Of a DNA stretch of 64,000 nucleotides, positions 45,043 through 53,603 are shown piece after piece (position 1 is the first letter of the stretch; each line of letters opens with the position of its first letter). The notes under the pieces are model-generated. The model saw only the letters and a program-made list of their open reading frames with translations. It did not search any database and was not told the DNA's origin. This DNA comes from Halospina sp040196175 (GTDB taxonomy: Bacteria; Pseudomonadota; Gammaproteobacteria; Pseudomonadales; Oleiphilaceae), in the NCBI RefSeq assembly GCF_040196175.1, contig NZ_JBEFNF010000003.1:124001-188000 (forward strand), written 5' to 3'. Position numbers and translations under genes: made by a program.

Positions 45043-46107
45043 ATGAGTAAAAATACTTCTGCCTGTTCACGCGTTACTCACTTTCCACGCTTGCGTCGGG
45101 TGGCGCTATTTGCGCTGGTTCTTGCTGCTATCGTGATCCTGCTTGGTGCCTGGACACGCTTGGTCGATGCCGGGCTGGGCTGCCCGGATTGGCCAGGCTG
45201 TTACGGGCATCTCACAGTGCCAAGCGGCGAGCAAACCATCGCCCAGGCCCAGGCCCGGTTCCCGGAAACCCCTTTTGACGCGAGCAAGGGCTGGCCCGAG
45301 ATGATCCATCGGTATGCGGCCGGCACCCTTGGCCTTGTGATTTTCGCCATTGCCGTTGCCTGCATACGGTACCGGAAACTTGGCGCTCCCGCTGGCTTGG
45401 CCAGTTTTGCTGCAGGCTTCGTGGTGCTGCAGGCAGCCTTCGGTGCCTGGACTGTCACCCTTTCGCTCTGGCCTCAGGTCGTGGCGGCGCACCTTCTGGG
45501 TGGCTTTACTACTTTCTGTCTGATGTTCCTGTTATTCCGACGACTGGAAAATCAGCAGGGCAGTGCTAATCTGCCACCCGAGCCCAGGGCAAGCGTTCTC
45601 GCCCTCAGGCCCTGGCTTTATGGTGGGCTGGTGTTGCTGGTTCTGCAGATCGCGCTTGGGGCCTGGACAGCTGCTAACTATGCCGCCGTCGCCTGTACCG
45701 ATCTGCCCACCTGTCAGGGCCAGCTGTGGCCGGAAATGGATTTCGCCGAAGGCTTCAATTTCTTTCAGGCGGTAGGTCCGAACTACCTTGGCGGCAAACT
45801 GGGCAATGAGGCCCGCGTTGCCATACACCAGAGTCATCGTATCGGCGCTGTGGTGGTTCTGGTGGCCTTTGGTGCGTTATTCTTGACGGTAATCAAAAAA
45901 GCGCGGGGAACTGCCATCGCCGGGGCTGCCGGCATTGGTCTGGCGCTTCTTCTGGTGCAGGTTGGCCTGGGTGTTTTGAACATAGTTCTTCAGATTCCCC
46001 TCGGGGTCGCCGTGGCGCATAATGCGTTCGGTGCCTTTCTGCTGCTGAGCCTCGTCAATCTCCTTGTGCGGGTTGAAAGACTGCGAGTCGCGCCGCCGAA
46101 TCCGTGA
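45043..46107 (+). CDS. ctaA: Heme A synthase
   Basis: CtaA (Cox15) oxidises heme O to heme A. The 354 residues have eight membrane helices and landmarks GAWTRLVDAGLGCPDWPGCYG, GWPEMIHRYAAGTLG, VAIHQSHRIGAVVV and VALAHN-like GVAVAHNAFGAFLL for the heme histidines. Its stop overlaps the ctaB start. Confidence 0.95.
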   Translation: MSKNTSACSRVTHFPRLRRVALFALVLAAIVILLGAWTRLVDAGLGCPDWPGCYGHLTVPSGEQTIAQAQARFPETPFDASKGWPEMIHRYAAGTLGLVIFAIAVACIRYRKLGAPAGLASFAAGFVVLQAAFGAWTVTLSLWPQVVAAHLLGGFTTFCLMFLLFRRLENQQGSANLPPEPRASVLALRPWLYGGLVLLVLQIALGAWTAANYAAVACTDLPTCQGQLWPEMDFAEGFNFFQAVGPNYLGGKLGNEARVAIHQSHRIGAVVVLVAFGALFLTVIKKARGTAIAGAAGIGLALLLVQVGLGVLNIVLQIPLGVAVAHNAFGAFLLLSLVNLLVRVERLRVAPPNP

Positions 46108-47024
46108 GTATCGAATCCTTTATGAGTGACAATACCGCCTACGCCAAACAGACCATCACCTGGCGCGACTACCTTGAACTGACCAAGCCGAAGGTGGTTG
46201 CGGTGATGCTGGTAACTGTCATCATCGGTATGTTGGTGGCCGAGCCGGGTCTGCCGTCACTGGCTACCGTATTCTGGGGCAACCTGGGTATTGCCCTGCT
46301 TTCCGGGGCTGCCGCTGTGATCAACCACGTAGTGGACCACGAGATCGACGCGCGCATGGCGCGCACGCGACGCCGGCCGGTTGCTACCGGGCGCCTGAGC
46401 AACGCCGATGCCCTTGGTTTCAGCGCTACGATCGGCCTCGCCGGTATGCTCGTGCTGGTCTGGCAGGTGAATATGCTGACAGCGTGGCTGACACTGGCGT
46501 CTCTGGTCGGCTATGCCGTGATCTACACGGTCTTCCTCAAGCGGGCGACACCACAGAATATTGTGATCGGCGGTCTTGCCGGTGCCATGCCGCCGTTGCT
46601 GGGCTGGACGGCAGTCACCGGTTCGGTGGACCCCAATGCATTGCTGCTGGTGCTGGTCATCTTTGCGTGGACGCCGCCCCATTTCTGGGCTCTGGCAATC
46701 CACCGCAAGGAAGAATACGCCCAGGTGGATATTCCCATGCTCCCGGTTACCCATGGCAACCGTTTCACCGAGCTTCATATTCTGTTGTACACCTTCATGC
46801 TTTTCGCCGTGAGTCTACTGCCCGTTGCCACTGGCATGTCCGGCTTGATCTACCTGGTGGGGGCCACCCTGCTGGGGCTGCGCTTTCTGCAGTATGCGTT
46901 CCGGCTCTGGTGGGGCGATGATCGGCGTGTCGCGCTGGATACATTCAAGTATTCCATTACTTACCTGATGCTTTTGTTTGTGGTCCTGCTGGTTGACCAC
47001 TTTGTCCGTTTCCCGGAGATCTGA
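46104..47024 (+). CDS. ctaB: Protoheme IX farnesyltransferase (heme O synthase)
   Basis: CtaB adds farnesyl to heme b to make heme O. The 306 residues have the prenyltransferase aspartate motifs NHVVDHEIDARMARTRRRP and a second with TPPHFWALAIHRKEEYAQVD, and nine helices. GTG at 46104, overlapping ctaA by four bases, is the likely coupled start; ATG at 46122 is an alternative. It ends in overlap with the SCO gene. Confidence 0.95.
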   Translation: MSIESFMSDNTAYAKQTITWRDYLELTKPKVVAVMLVTVIIGMLVAEPGLPSLATVFWGNLGIALLSGAAAVINHVVDHEIDARMARTRRRPVATGRLSNADALGFSATIGLAGMLVLVWQVNMLTAWLTLASLVGYAVIYTVFLKRATPQNIVIGGLAGAMPPLLGWTAVTGSVDPNALLLVLVIFAWTPPHFWALAIHRKEEYAQVDIPMLPVTHGNRFTELHILLYTFMLFAVSLLPVATGMSGLIYLVGATLLGLRFLQYAFRLWWGDDRRVALDTFKYSITYLMLLFVVLLVDHFVRFPEI

Positions 47025-47689
47025 TGTCCCAGAATCGCAATATCGCCATCACTGTTGTTATCCTCTTTTTGGCTGCAGCCGGTGTGATGGCATTGACCAT
47101 CTACAACGTCTGGCTGGGCTCCCAGTACGCCTCTGAAGGGGGCAGTAAACCCCCGGAGGTGGCTTCGGAGAATGTATACCTCTATGAAAAACCGCGCGCG
47201 ATCAATGACTTCTCCCTGGTCGACGAACAGGGTGACTCGGTGGATCAATCCATGCTGCGTGGTCAGTGGACCCTGGCCTTTCTGGGCTTCACGAATTGCC
47301 CGGATATCTGCCCTGCCACCATGGCGACCCTTTCAAAGGCGGATAAGCGTATTTCGGACCGTGCCACAGAACCGCAGTTCCTGATGATTACCGCCGATCC
47401 GGAACGGGATACACCACAAGTCCTGAGCCGGTATGTGACGTTCTTCGGAGATGATTTCCGAGGCATCACGGGAAAACTTGAAACCGTGCGAAGTCTCGCC
47501 TCGGATCTGAACGCGACCTTCACTCACAGCACGGATGACAACGGCGATCCGGTTGTCGAACACAGCGCCCACCTTGCCATTATCTCACCGGATGGCCGCC
47601 TTGCTGGACTGATCCAGAAGCCATTTGACGCTCAGACTGTGGCTGAAACCTACGAGGCCATCCAGAGCTGGCAGCCTGGCAAGAACTGA
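47024..47689 (+). CDS. SCO1/SenC copper chaperone
   Basis: SCO proteins carry copper to CuA. The 221 residues have an N-terminal helix and a thioredoxin-like domain with the metal motif CPDICP (C92, C96) and the downstream histidine in VEHSAHLAII. ATG at 47024 shares a base with the ctaB stop (TGATG). It closes the assembly cluster. Confidence 0.95.
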   Translation: MSQNRNIAITVVILFLAAAGVMALTIYNVWLGSQYASEGGSKPPEVASENVYLYEKPRAINDFSLVDEQGDSVDQSMLRGQWTLAFLGFTNCPDICPATMATLSKADKRISDRATEPQFLMITADPERDTPQVLSRYVTFFGDDFRGITGKLETVRSLASDLNATFTHSTDDNGDPVVEHSAHLAIISPDGRLAGLIQKPFDAQTVAETYEAIQSWQPGKN

Positions 47690-47713
47690 GCCGGCCACCT
47701 TCACACTGTCTGT

Positions 47714-47754
47714 TTGCCGGCAGTGACCTATGGTCATATAATGACCGCTGGTCA
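47714..47754 (+). promoter_or_regulatory. Promoter with paired TetR-type operators
   Basis: TTGCCG (47714-47719) and TATAAT (47737-47742) are 17 bp apart, a near-consensus sigma-70 promoter for the regulator at 47775. Two 13-bp palindromes flank the -10: TGACC-TAT-GGTCA (47724-47736) and TGACC-GCT-GGTCA (47742-47754), centres 18 bp apart. Binding there would block RNA polymerase, so autorepression of the efflux operon is likely. Confidence 0.7.
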
Positions 47755-47774
47755 TCCGGGGAGATCCAGCAACA

Positions 47775-48434
47775 GTGCGCTATCAGGATAAACTCTTTCA
47801 GCAACGGGAGACCCTGCTGCTGGATACCGCTCGGCAACTGTTCTGCGATTGCGACTGCGGCTGGGAGCGCGTCACTATTGCCCAGGTCGCCCAGCACGCG
47901 GGTGTTGCCAAAGGGACCGTCTACAAGCACTTCAGCAGCAAGGAAAGTATCTACGCCCGCCTCGCCCTGCGTTTTTCGCGCGAGTGTCTGGCCCATTACC
48001 GTGCGATGGAGCCCGCCGAATCGCCCCTGAAGACCATACGCTGCGTGCTGTATGAAGCCTTCGCGCTGATGCGGTCTAACCCCATTGATGTCCAGCTCTG
48101 CCTGCACTGTGACCGGCCGGAACTCCAGGCCCGACTGGGGGAAAAGGAGCGCCGGGCTATGGAAGCGCTGGACAGGGAATACCTGGCGCTTTTCCATGAA
48201 ATGGTCCGGGCGGCTATCGCCGAGGGTGAGGCTCCGGATAAACCCATTGAAGGCCTTTTCTGGGGCGTTGATGCCATCTTTCAGGGTGTAATGGAGCGCA
48301 TCGCCGCCGGTGGTGTGGGTCCGGACCGCCATGAAACGCCCAGTCTTGAGGCGTATTTCGAATACGTGGTCGACTTCATCGTCGCGGGTCTTGCCGGGAC
48401 GGATCCGACCCAGGGCAGGGAGAAAACACAATGA
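47775..48434 (+). CDS. TetR-family transcriptional repressor
   Basis: The 219-residue protein (GTG start) has a TetR helix-turn-helix at about 31-62: VTIAQVAQHAGVAKGTVYKHF, SKESIY. The C-terminal ligand domain has several cysteines and histidines (LCLHCDRPE), possibly a ligand site. It stands first in the TetR-adaptor-pump-hydrolase operon and overlaps the next gene by four bases. It is the natural reader of the operators at 47724-47754. Confidence 0.9.
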   Translation: MRYQDKLFQQRETLLLDTARQLFCDCDCGWERVTIAQVAQHAGVAKGTVYKHFSSKESIYARLALRFSRECLAHYRAMEPAESPLKTIRCVLYEAFALMRSNPIDVQLCLHCDRPELQARLGEKERRAMEALDREYLALFHEMVRAAIAEGEAPDKPIEGLFWGVDAIFQGVMERIAAGGVGPDRHETPSLEAYFEYVVDFIVAGLAGTDPTQGREKTQ

Positions 48435-49513
48435 CCAACCGACTACCCCGAGGACCCGTAGCGCTGGCCGTGGGACTGGCGATTGTTCTGGGCCTATGGC
48501 TGGTCAGTGGTGAGGTCCGTCGCAGTGCCCAGAGCATGGACGATCCCTACGAAGCTACCGGACCGCGACCAGCCCGTGTCGAAGTCAGTGAACTCAGGGC
48601 GCGCCCGTTCCAGCCGCAAGTGGTGGTGCAGGGGCAGGTCGAGCCCTGGCGATCGGTCATGATCCGCAGCCGTATCACAGCACAGGTTGAGACACTGGAG
48701 CCACTGGGGGCGCGCCTCGAAAAAGGTGACCCCGTGGCACGGCTCAGTGAAGAGGACCGCCAGGAGCAGGTTGAACAGGCACAGGCCCGGCTTGAGCGGG
48801 CGCAGGCGGATGTGGAAGCTGCATCACAGCTCCGGGGCCAGGACTTGGCCTCCCAGTCCGAATACCTCGCTCGCAGCGCGGATCGGGCGGCCGCCAGTGC
48901 GGAACTGGAGAAAGCTCGGGTTGCACTGCAAAGCGTCACGCCCGCTGCGCCCTTTGCCGGCACCATCAACCGACGTCAGGTGGTCATCGGGGATGAACTC
49001 CGGCCCGGCGAATCCATTGTGGAGCTGGTCCAGACTGATCGCCTCAAGGTGAGTGGCCGCGTGCCGCAGCAAAAGGCTGGAAAACTCACCGAGGGACAGA
49101 CCGTGCGGGTCGAACTTCTCGACGGTCGGGAACTCACCGGCAAACTCCGTTTCATTGCCAGCTCCGCCCACCGGGGAACGCGTAGTTTCCGGGTTGAGGC
49201 CGAGGTTCCGAACCCCGATAACTGGCGGGTCGCAGGTTCCAGCGCAACACTGCGAATTGCCCAGGAGCCGGCGCTGGCGACCCGGCTTTCACCGGCGTAC
49301 CTGAGGCTCAACGACGCCGGTGAACTCGGAGTCCGTCATGTCTCCGCCGGGGATGAGGTGCTGTTCACGCCGATCCGGCTTCTGAGTACGGATGATGACG
49401 GCGCCTGGGTCGCTGGACTGCCGCTGCGTACCAGGTTGATTACCCGGGGTGCTGGCTTTGTCAGTGAAGGCGACAGCGTGACGCCGGTTATGGCCAGTGG
49501 GGATGGGGGCTGA
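48431..49513 (+). CDS. RND efflux periplasmic adaptor subunit
   Basis: The 360 residues start with a signal anchor (VALAVGLAIVLGLWLVSG) and have the membrane-fusion layout: biotinyl-lipoyl halves (QVEPWRSVMIRSRITAQVETL ... APFAGTINRRQV), a coiled hairpin (EQVEQAQARLERAQADVEAA), a beta-barrel and a C-terminal domain. There is no lipobox. It is two bases from the pump gene. The outer-membrane channel gene is absent here. Confidence 0.9.
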   Translation: MTNRLPRGPVALAVGLAIVLGLWLVSGEVRRSAQSMDDPYEATGPRPARVEVSELRARPFQPQVVVQGQVEPWRSVMIRSRITAQVETLEPLGARLEKGDPVARLSEEDRQEQVEQAQARLERAQADVEAASQLRGQDLASQSEYLARSADRAAASAELEKARVALQSVTPAAPFAGTINRRQVVIGDELRPGESIVELVQTDRLKVSGRVPQQKAGKLTEGQTVRVELLDGRELTGKLRFIASSAHRGTRSFRVEAEVPNPDNWRVAGSSATLRIAQEPALATRLSPAYLRLNDAGELGVRHVSAGDEVLFTPIRLLSTDDDGAWVAGLPLRTRLITRGAGFVSEGDSVTPVMASGDGG

Positions 49514-49515
49514 CC

Positions 49516-52500
49516 ATGCGCCGCCTCATTAATGCGGCCCTGGACCGGGCTCGCACTACCATACTGACCCTGATCTTTCTCATGATTGCGGGCATCCTGG
49601 CCTTTCAGACCATTCCCAGAGAGGCCAATCCAGATATTCCCATTCCCATGATCTACGTCTCCATGGCGCTTGAAGGGGTCAGCCCTGAGGACGGCGAGCG
49701 ATTGCTGGTGCGTCCCATGGAGCAGGAATTGCGCTCCCTGGAAGGCGTGGAGCAGATGAGTGCGACCGCCAGTGAGGGGCATGCTTCAGTCATGCTGGAA
49801 TTCGATGCCGGTTTTGATGCGGACCAGGCACTCCAGGAGGTCCGTGAAAAAGTGGACATCGCCCGCGCCGATCTTCCTTCGGAGGCCGAGGAGCCGCGTG
49901 TTAACGAGGTTAACGTGGGGCTCTTCCCGGTGCTGAGTGTAGGTCTTTCCGGGCCGTTATCAGAGTCGGAACTGATCCGGATGGCACGGGATCTCCAGAA
50001 TGAGATTGAGGGGATTCCGCAAGTACTGGAAGTCGATATTGCTGGTGACCGTGAAGACATGGTCGAGGTGGTGGTGAATCCCCAGGTCCTGGACAGCTAT
50101 GGGATCGATTACGCAACCCTCGGCAACCGGGTCGCGCGTAACAACCAGCTGGTGGCGGCCGGCAGTCTGGATACCGGCGCCGGGCGCATGGCGCTGAAGG
50201 TGCCCGGCGTGGTCGAAACGCTTGAGGATGTCATGACCATGCCTGTGAAGGTCGAGGATGACTCCGTGGTGACTTTCGGTGATGTCGCCACACTTCAGCG
50301 TACCTTCAAGGACCCTCAGGGCTTCGCCCGCATCAACGGCGAGCCGGCGGTGGTTCTGGAAATTTCCAAGCGCACCGGCGCCAACATCATTGAAACCGTT
50401 CACAAAGTCCAGGGCCTGATGGATGAGGCACAGCAGCGGCTGCCCGATGCCGTGCGGGTCACCACCATCATGGACCAGTCAGATGAGGTGAACGACATTC
50501 TCAGCGACCTTCTCAACAATGTGCTGACCGCGATCGTGCTGGTCCTGATCATTGTGGTAGGCGCCATGGGGCCGCGCTCGGCGCTGCTGGTGGGGCTGAC
50601 CATCCCAGGCGCTTTTCTGTCCGGCATTCTGTTGATCTGGCTCCTTGGCTATACACTCAACATCGTGGTGCTGTTCAGCCTGATTCTGGTGGCGGGTATG
50701 CTGGTGGATGGTGCCATCGTGGTCTCAGAATTGGCGGACCGTAACCAGCTGGACGGCATGCCTTCCCGCCAGGCTTGGGCCGAGGCAGCGATCCGCATGG
50801 CCTGGCCGGTCATTGCTTCCACCGCCACCACTCTGGCGGTGTTCACCCCGCTGCTTTTCTGGCCTGGCGTGGTCGGTGAGTTCATGAAGTTCCTGCCGAT
50901 CACGGTTATTCTTTGCCTGCTGATGTCTCTGGCCATGGCGTTGATTTTTCTCCCCATACTGGGAGGCATCACTGGGGGCGGGGCGAGCGGCGGTGATAAT
51001 CAGCTGAGCCGCTTCGGGTGGGCTTATCGGCGGCTTCTGCACCGGTGTCTGATCCACCCGGGCAGAACACTGCTGGTCCTGTTGGTTGCGATGGTGGGTA
51101 TTTACGGTGCCTATAGCGTTTTCAACCATGGCGTCGAGTTCTTTCCTGAGGTGGAGCCGGACTCCGCCCAGGTGCACATCCGGGCCCGGGGGGATCTTTC
51201 CGTCCATGAGCGCGATGCCATCGTCCGGGAAGTGGAGCAGCGGCTGTATGGACTGAAGGAGGTCGAGGCCCTTTACGCCCGCTCCCGCGCCACTTCCGGG
51301 GACCAGATGGCACCGGATGTCATTGGCACTATCCAGTTCCAATTTGTGGACTGGGAACAGCGCCGCCCGGCTAGCCGTATCCTCGCGGATCTGCAGCAGC
51401 GTACCGCGGACATTCCAGGGGTCATTCTGGAATTCCGAAAACAGCAGCAGGGTCCTGGCCAGGGTAAGCCTGTGGAGCTGCAGGTACGGGGTGTTGGAAT
51501 GGCGACATTGGAGACGGCGGCGAACCGGATAAGGGCCACTATGGATCGGATCGGTGGTTTTGTGGACGTTGAGGACGATCGCAGCCTGCCAGGTATCGAG
51601 TGGCAGATTGACGTTGACCGGGAAAAAGCCGCCCGCTTCGGGGCGGATGTGGTAAGCGTGGGTAACGTGGTGCGGCTGGTTACTAACGGCCTGGTACTTT
51701 CCACTTACCGGCCGGAAGGGGTAAGCGATGAAGTGGATATACTGGTGCGGCTACCGGAACTCTGGCGTAACCTGGACCAGTTTGAGCGCCTGACCCTTAA
51801 TTCCGAGGCGGGCCAGGTACCAATCACCAATTTCGTGGATCTTGAACCTGCCCCCAAAACAGGCGTTATCAAGCGTGTGGACGGACAGCGAGCCATCACC
51901 ATCAAGGCCGATGTAGCTCCTGGCGAGCAGGTTACGGAGCGCCTGGAAACGCTTCAGGCGGCTATGCCGGCGCTTCCAGAGGGGATTCGCATGGCGGTGG
52001 CCGGTGAGAACGAAGACCAGCAGGAGGCCGCAAGTTTTCTGAGTACCGCATTCATGGTGGCTGTTTTTCTCATGTTCACCATCATGGTCACTCAGTTCAA
52101 CAGCCTCTATCAGGCGTTGCTGGTGCTTTCCGCCATCGTGTTGTCCACGGCTGGTGTTCTGCTCGGGCTACTGCTCAATGCCCAGCCCTTCGGTGTGGTC
52201 ATGGTTGGCATGGGGATCATTGCGTTGGCCGGGATCGTGGTGAACAACAACATCGTTCTGATCGATACCTTCAACGTGATGCGCAATGAAGGCAAATCCC
52301 CCTACCAGGCTGCGCTTGAGACCGGTTGTCTGCGTCTCCGGCCGGTGCTGCTGACGGCCGTAACGACCATACTCGGTCTGATGCCGATGGTGCTGGGGGT
52401 GAATGTGGATCTGTTGACGCCCTCGCTGGGCATCAATGCCCCATCCACTCAGTGGTGGACCCAGCTTTCCAGCGCCATTGCCGGGGGACTGGCTTTTGCT

Positions 52501-52587
52501 ACCGTACTGACGCTGCTGATTACCCCGATTCTGTTGTTGCTGGGCGAGCGTTGGCTGCCCGGCGGAGGAGCCGACGATGACACCTAG
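49516..52587 (+). CDS. RND multidrug efflux pump, inner-membrane permease
   Basis: The 1,023-residue pump has 12 membrane helices and two large periplasmic loops, starting MRRLINAALDRARTTILTL. In helix 4 the usual Asp-Asp of AcrB reads Asp-Gly (GMLVDGAIVV, D398), so one relay aspartate remains; related subgroups also carry a single one. Other landmarks are the N-terminal IPREANPDIPIPMIYV and VNNNIVLIDTFN in helix 10. It follows the adaptor after two bases. Substrates unknown. Confidence 0.93.
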   Translation: MRRLINAALDRARTTILTLIFLMIAGILAFQTIPREANPDIPIPMIYVSMALEGVSPEDGERLLVRPMEQELRSLEGVEQMSATASEGHASVMLEFDAGFDADQALQEVREKVDIARADLPSEAEEPRVNEVNVGLFPVLSVGLSGPLSESELIRMARDLQNEIEGIPQVLEVDIAGDREDMVEVVVNPQVLDSYGIDYATLGNRVARNNQLVAAGSLDTGAGRMALKVPGVVETLEDVMTMPVKVEDDSVVTFGDVATLQRTFKDPQGFARINGEPAVVLEISKRTGANIIETVHKVQGLMDEAQQRLPDAVRVTTIMDQSDEVNDILSDLLNNVLTAIVLVLIIVVGAMGPRSALLVGLTIPGAFLSGILLIWLLGYTLNIVVLFSLILVAGMLVDGAIVVSELADRNQLDGMPSRQAWAEAAIRMAWPVIASTATTLAVFTPLLFWPGVVGEFMKFLPITVILCLLMSLAMALIFLPILGGITGGGASGGDNQLSRFGWAYRRLLHRCLIHPGRTLLVLLVAMVGIYGAYSVFNHGVEFFPEVEPDSAQVHIRARGDLSVHERDAIVREVEQRLYGLKEVEALYARSRATSGDQMAPDVIGTIQFQFVDWEQRRPASRILADLQQRTADIPGVILEFRKQQQGPGQGKPVELQVRGVGMATLETAANRIRATMDRIGGFVDVEDDRSLPGIEWQIDVDREKAARFGADVVSVGNVVRLVTNGLVLSTYRPEGVSDEVDILVRLPELWRNLDQFERLTLNSEAGQVPITNFVDLEPAPKTGVIKRVDGQRAITIKADVAPGEQVTERLETLQAAMPALPEGIRMAVAGENEDQQEAASFLSTAFMVAVFLMFTIMVTQFNSLYQALLVLSAIVLSTAGVLLGLLLNAQPFGVVMVGMGIIALAGIVVNNNIVLIDTFNVMRNEGKSPYQAALETGCLRLRPVLLTAVTTILGLMPMVLGVNVDLLTPSLGINAPSTQWWTQLSSAIAGGLAFATVLTLLITPILLLLGERWLPGGGADDDT

Positions 52588-53485
52588 CCGTTATATTGAA
52601 AGCAATGGTTTGACCCTCTGCGTGGAAGAGCGGGGTGATCCGGAGGGACCGCCCCTGCTGTTGATCATGGGCCTCGGGGCGCAGATGACCCTGTGGCCGG
52701 AACCCATGCTGGAGCGCTACGCCCGCCAGGGGTACCGCGTGATCCGTTATGACAATCGGGACATTGGCCTTTCCTCGCTGATTGACGCCCCTGTGAATGG
52801 CCACCCTCTTGCGGCCATGGCCCGCTTCAGGCTGGGTCTGACAACGGAGGCCCCCTATACCCTGCATGATCACGCTCGAGATGCTGCTGGTTTGATGGAC
52901 GCACTCGGTATCGACAGCGCCCATGTGAAAGGGGTTTCCATGGGGGGCATGACCGCCCAGCTGTTGGCCGCAACCCATCCCCGGCGAGTGCGCAGCCTGG
53001 CGCTGGTCATGACATCCAATAACAGCCCACGGATGCCCATGCCCAGGGCGGACGTGCTCTGGTGGCTTCAGGGGGGCGGCATTCGGGGGCATGATGAAGA
53101 GGCCGCTGTTGCCCGAGGGCTGGGACTCTGGAAGCGCATCCAGAGTCCGTCCTACCCGCGTGATCTGGTGGCAACGGAGCAGCACATCCGCGCGGATTAT
53201 CGCCGCAGCTACCGGCCCCAAGGCATACTGCGCCAGATGCGGGGCATTCTCGCCACCGGTGATCTATCGGGTTTCAGCCGGCGCATCCGCACGCCGACTC
53301 TGATTCTGCATGGCACCGCAGATCCGTTGATCCGCCCCCAGGCCGCGCGGCGGCTGCACCGGTTAGTTCCCGGCGCGCGCTTGCATTGGATCCGGGGTAT
53401 GGGTCACGACATGCCGGATGAATTGATCGATCGGATGGTGGATCAAGTCTGTTCCCTGGTTCGGGAAACGGATCTGACTGAGTGA
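52577..53485 (+). CDS. Alpha/beta hydrolase
   Basis: The 302-residue protein has the alpha/beta hydrolase fold with a nucleophile elbow GVSMGG (serine), an oxyanion region LLIMGLGAQ, RYDNRDIGLS, and a catalytic Asp/His region (HGTADPLI; GMGHDMP). It overlaps the pump gene by 11 bases, with GGAGGAG upstream of its ATG, so expression is coupled. It may alter a pump substrate, but this is only a positional idea. Confidence 0.88.
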   Translation: MTPSRYIESNGLTLCVEERGDPEGPPLLLIMGLGAQMTLWPEPMLERYARQGYRVIRYDNRDIGLSSLIDAPVNGHPLAAMARFRLGLTTEAPYTLHDHARDAAGLMDALGIDSAHVKGVSMGGMTAQLLAATHPRRVRSLALVMTSNNSPRMPMPRADVLWWLQGGGIRGHDEEAAVARGLGLWKRIQSPSYPRDLVATEQHIRADYRRSYRPQGILRQMRGILATGDLSGFSRRIRTPTLILHGTADPLIRPQAARRLHRLVPGARLHWIRGMGHDMPDELIDRMVDQVCSLVRETDLTE

Positions 53486-53603
53486 GCGCTCTGAAGGAAA
53501 CCAAGATTTACTAACTTCTCATGGTGTGATGGCGATGTATTAACTAAGCTTTTCGCCACAAACGGTTCGCACATCACAACCACCTAAAAGCGAGAGTCTG
53601 GTC

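Noticed and set aside
47690..47722. GCCGGC...GCCGGC after the SCO gene as a terminator
   Set aside because: Loop too long and no T-run follows; part of it belongs to the TetR promoter.
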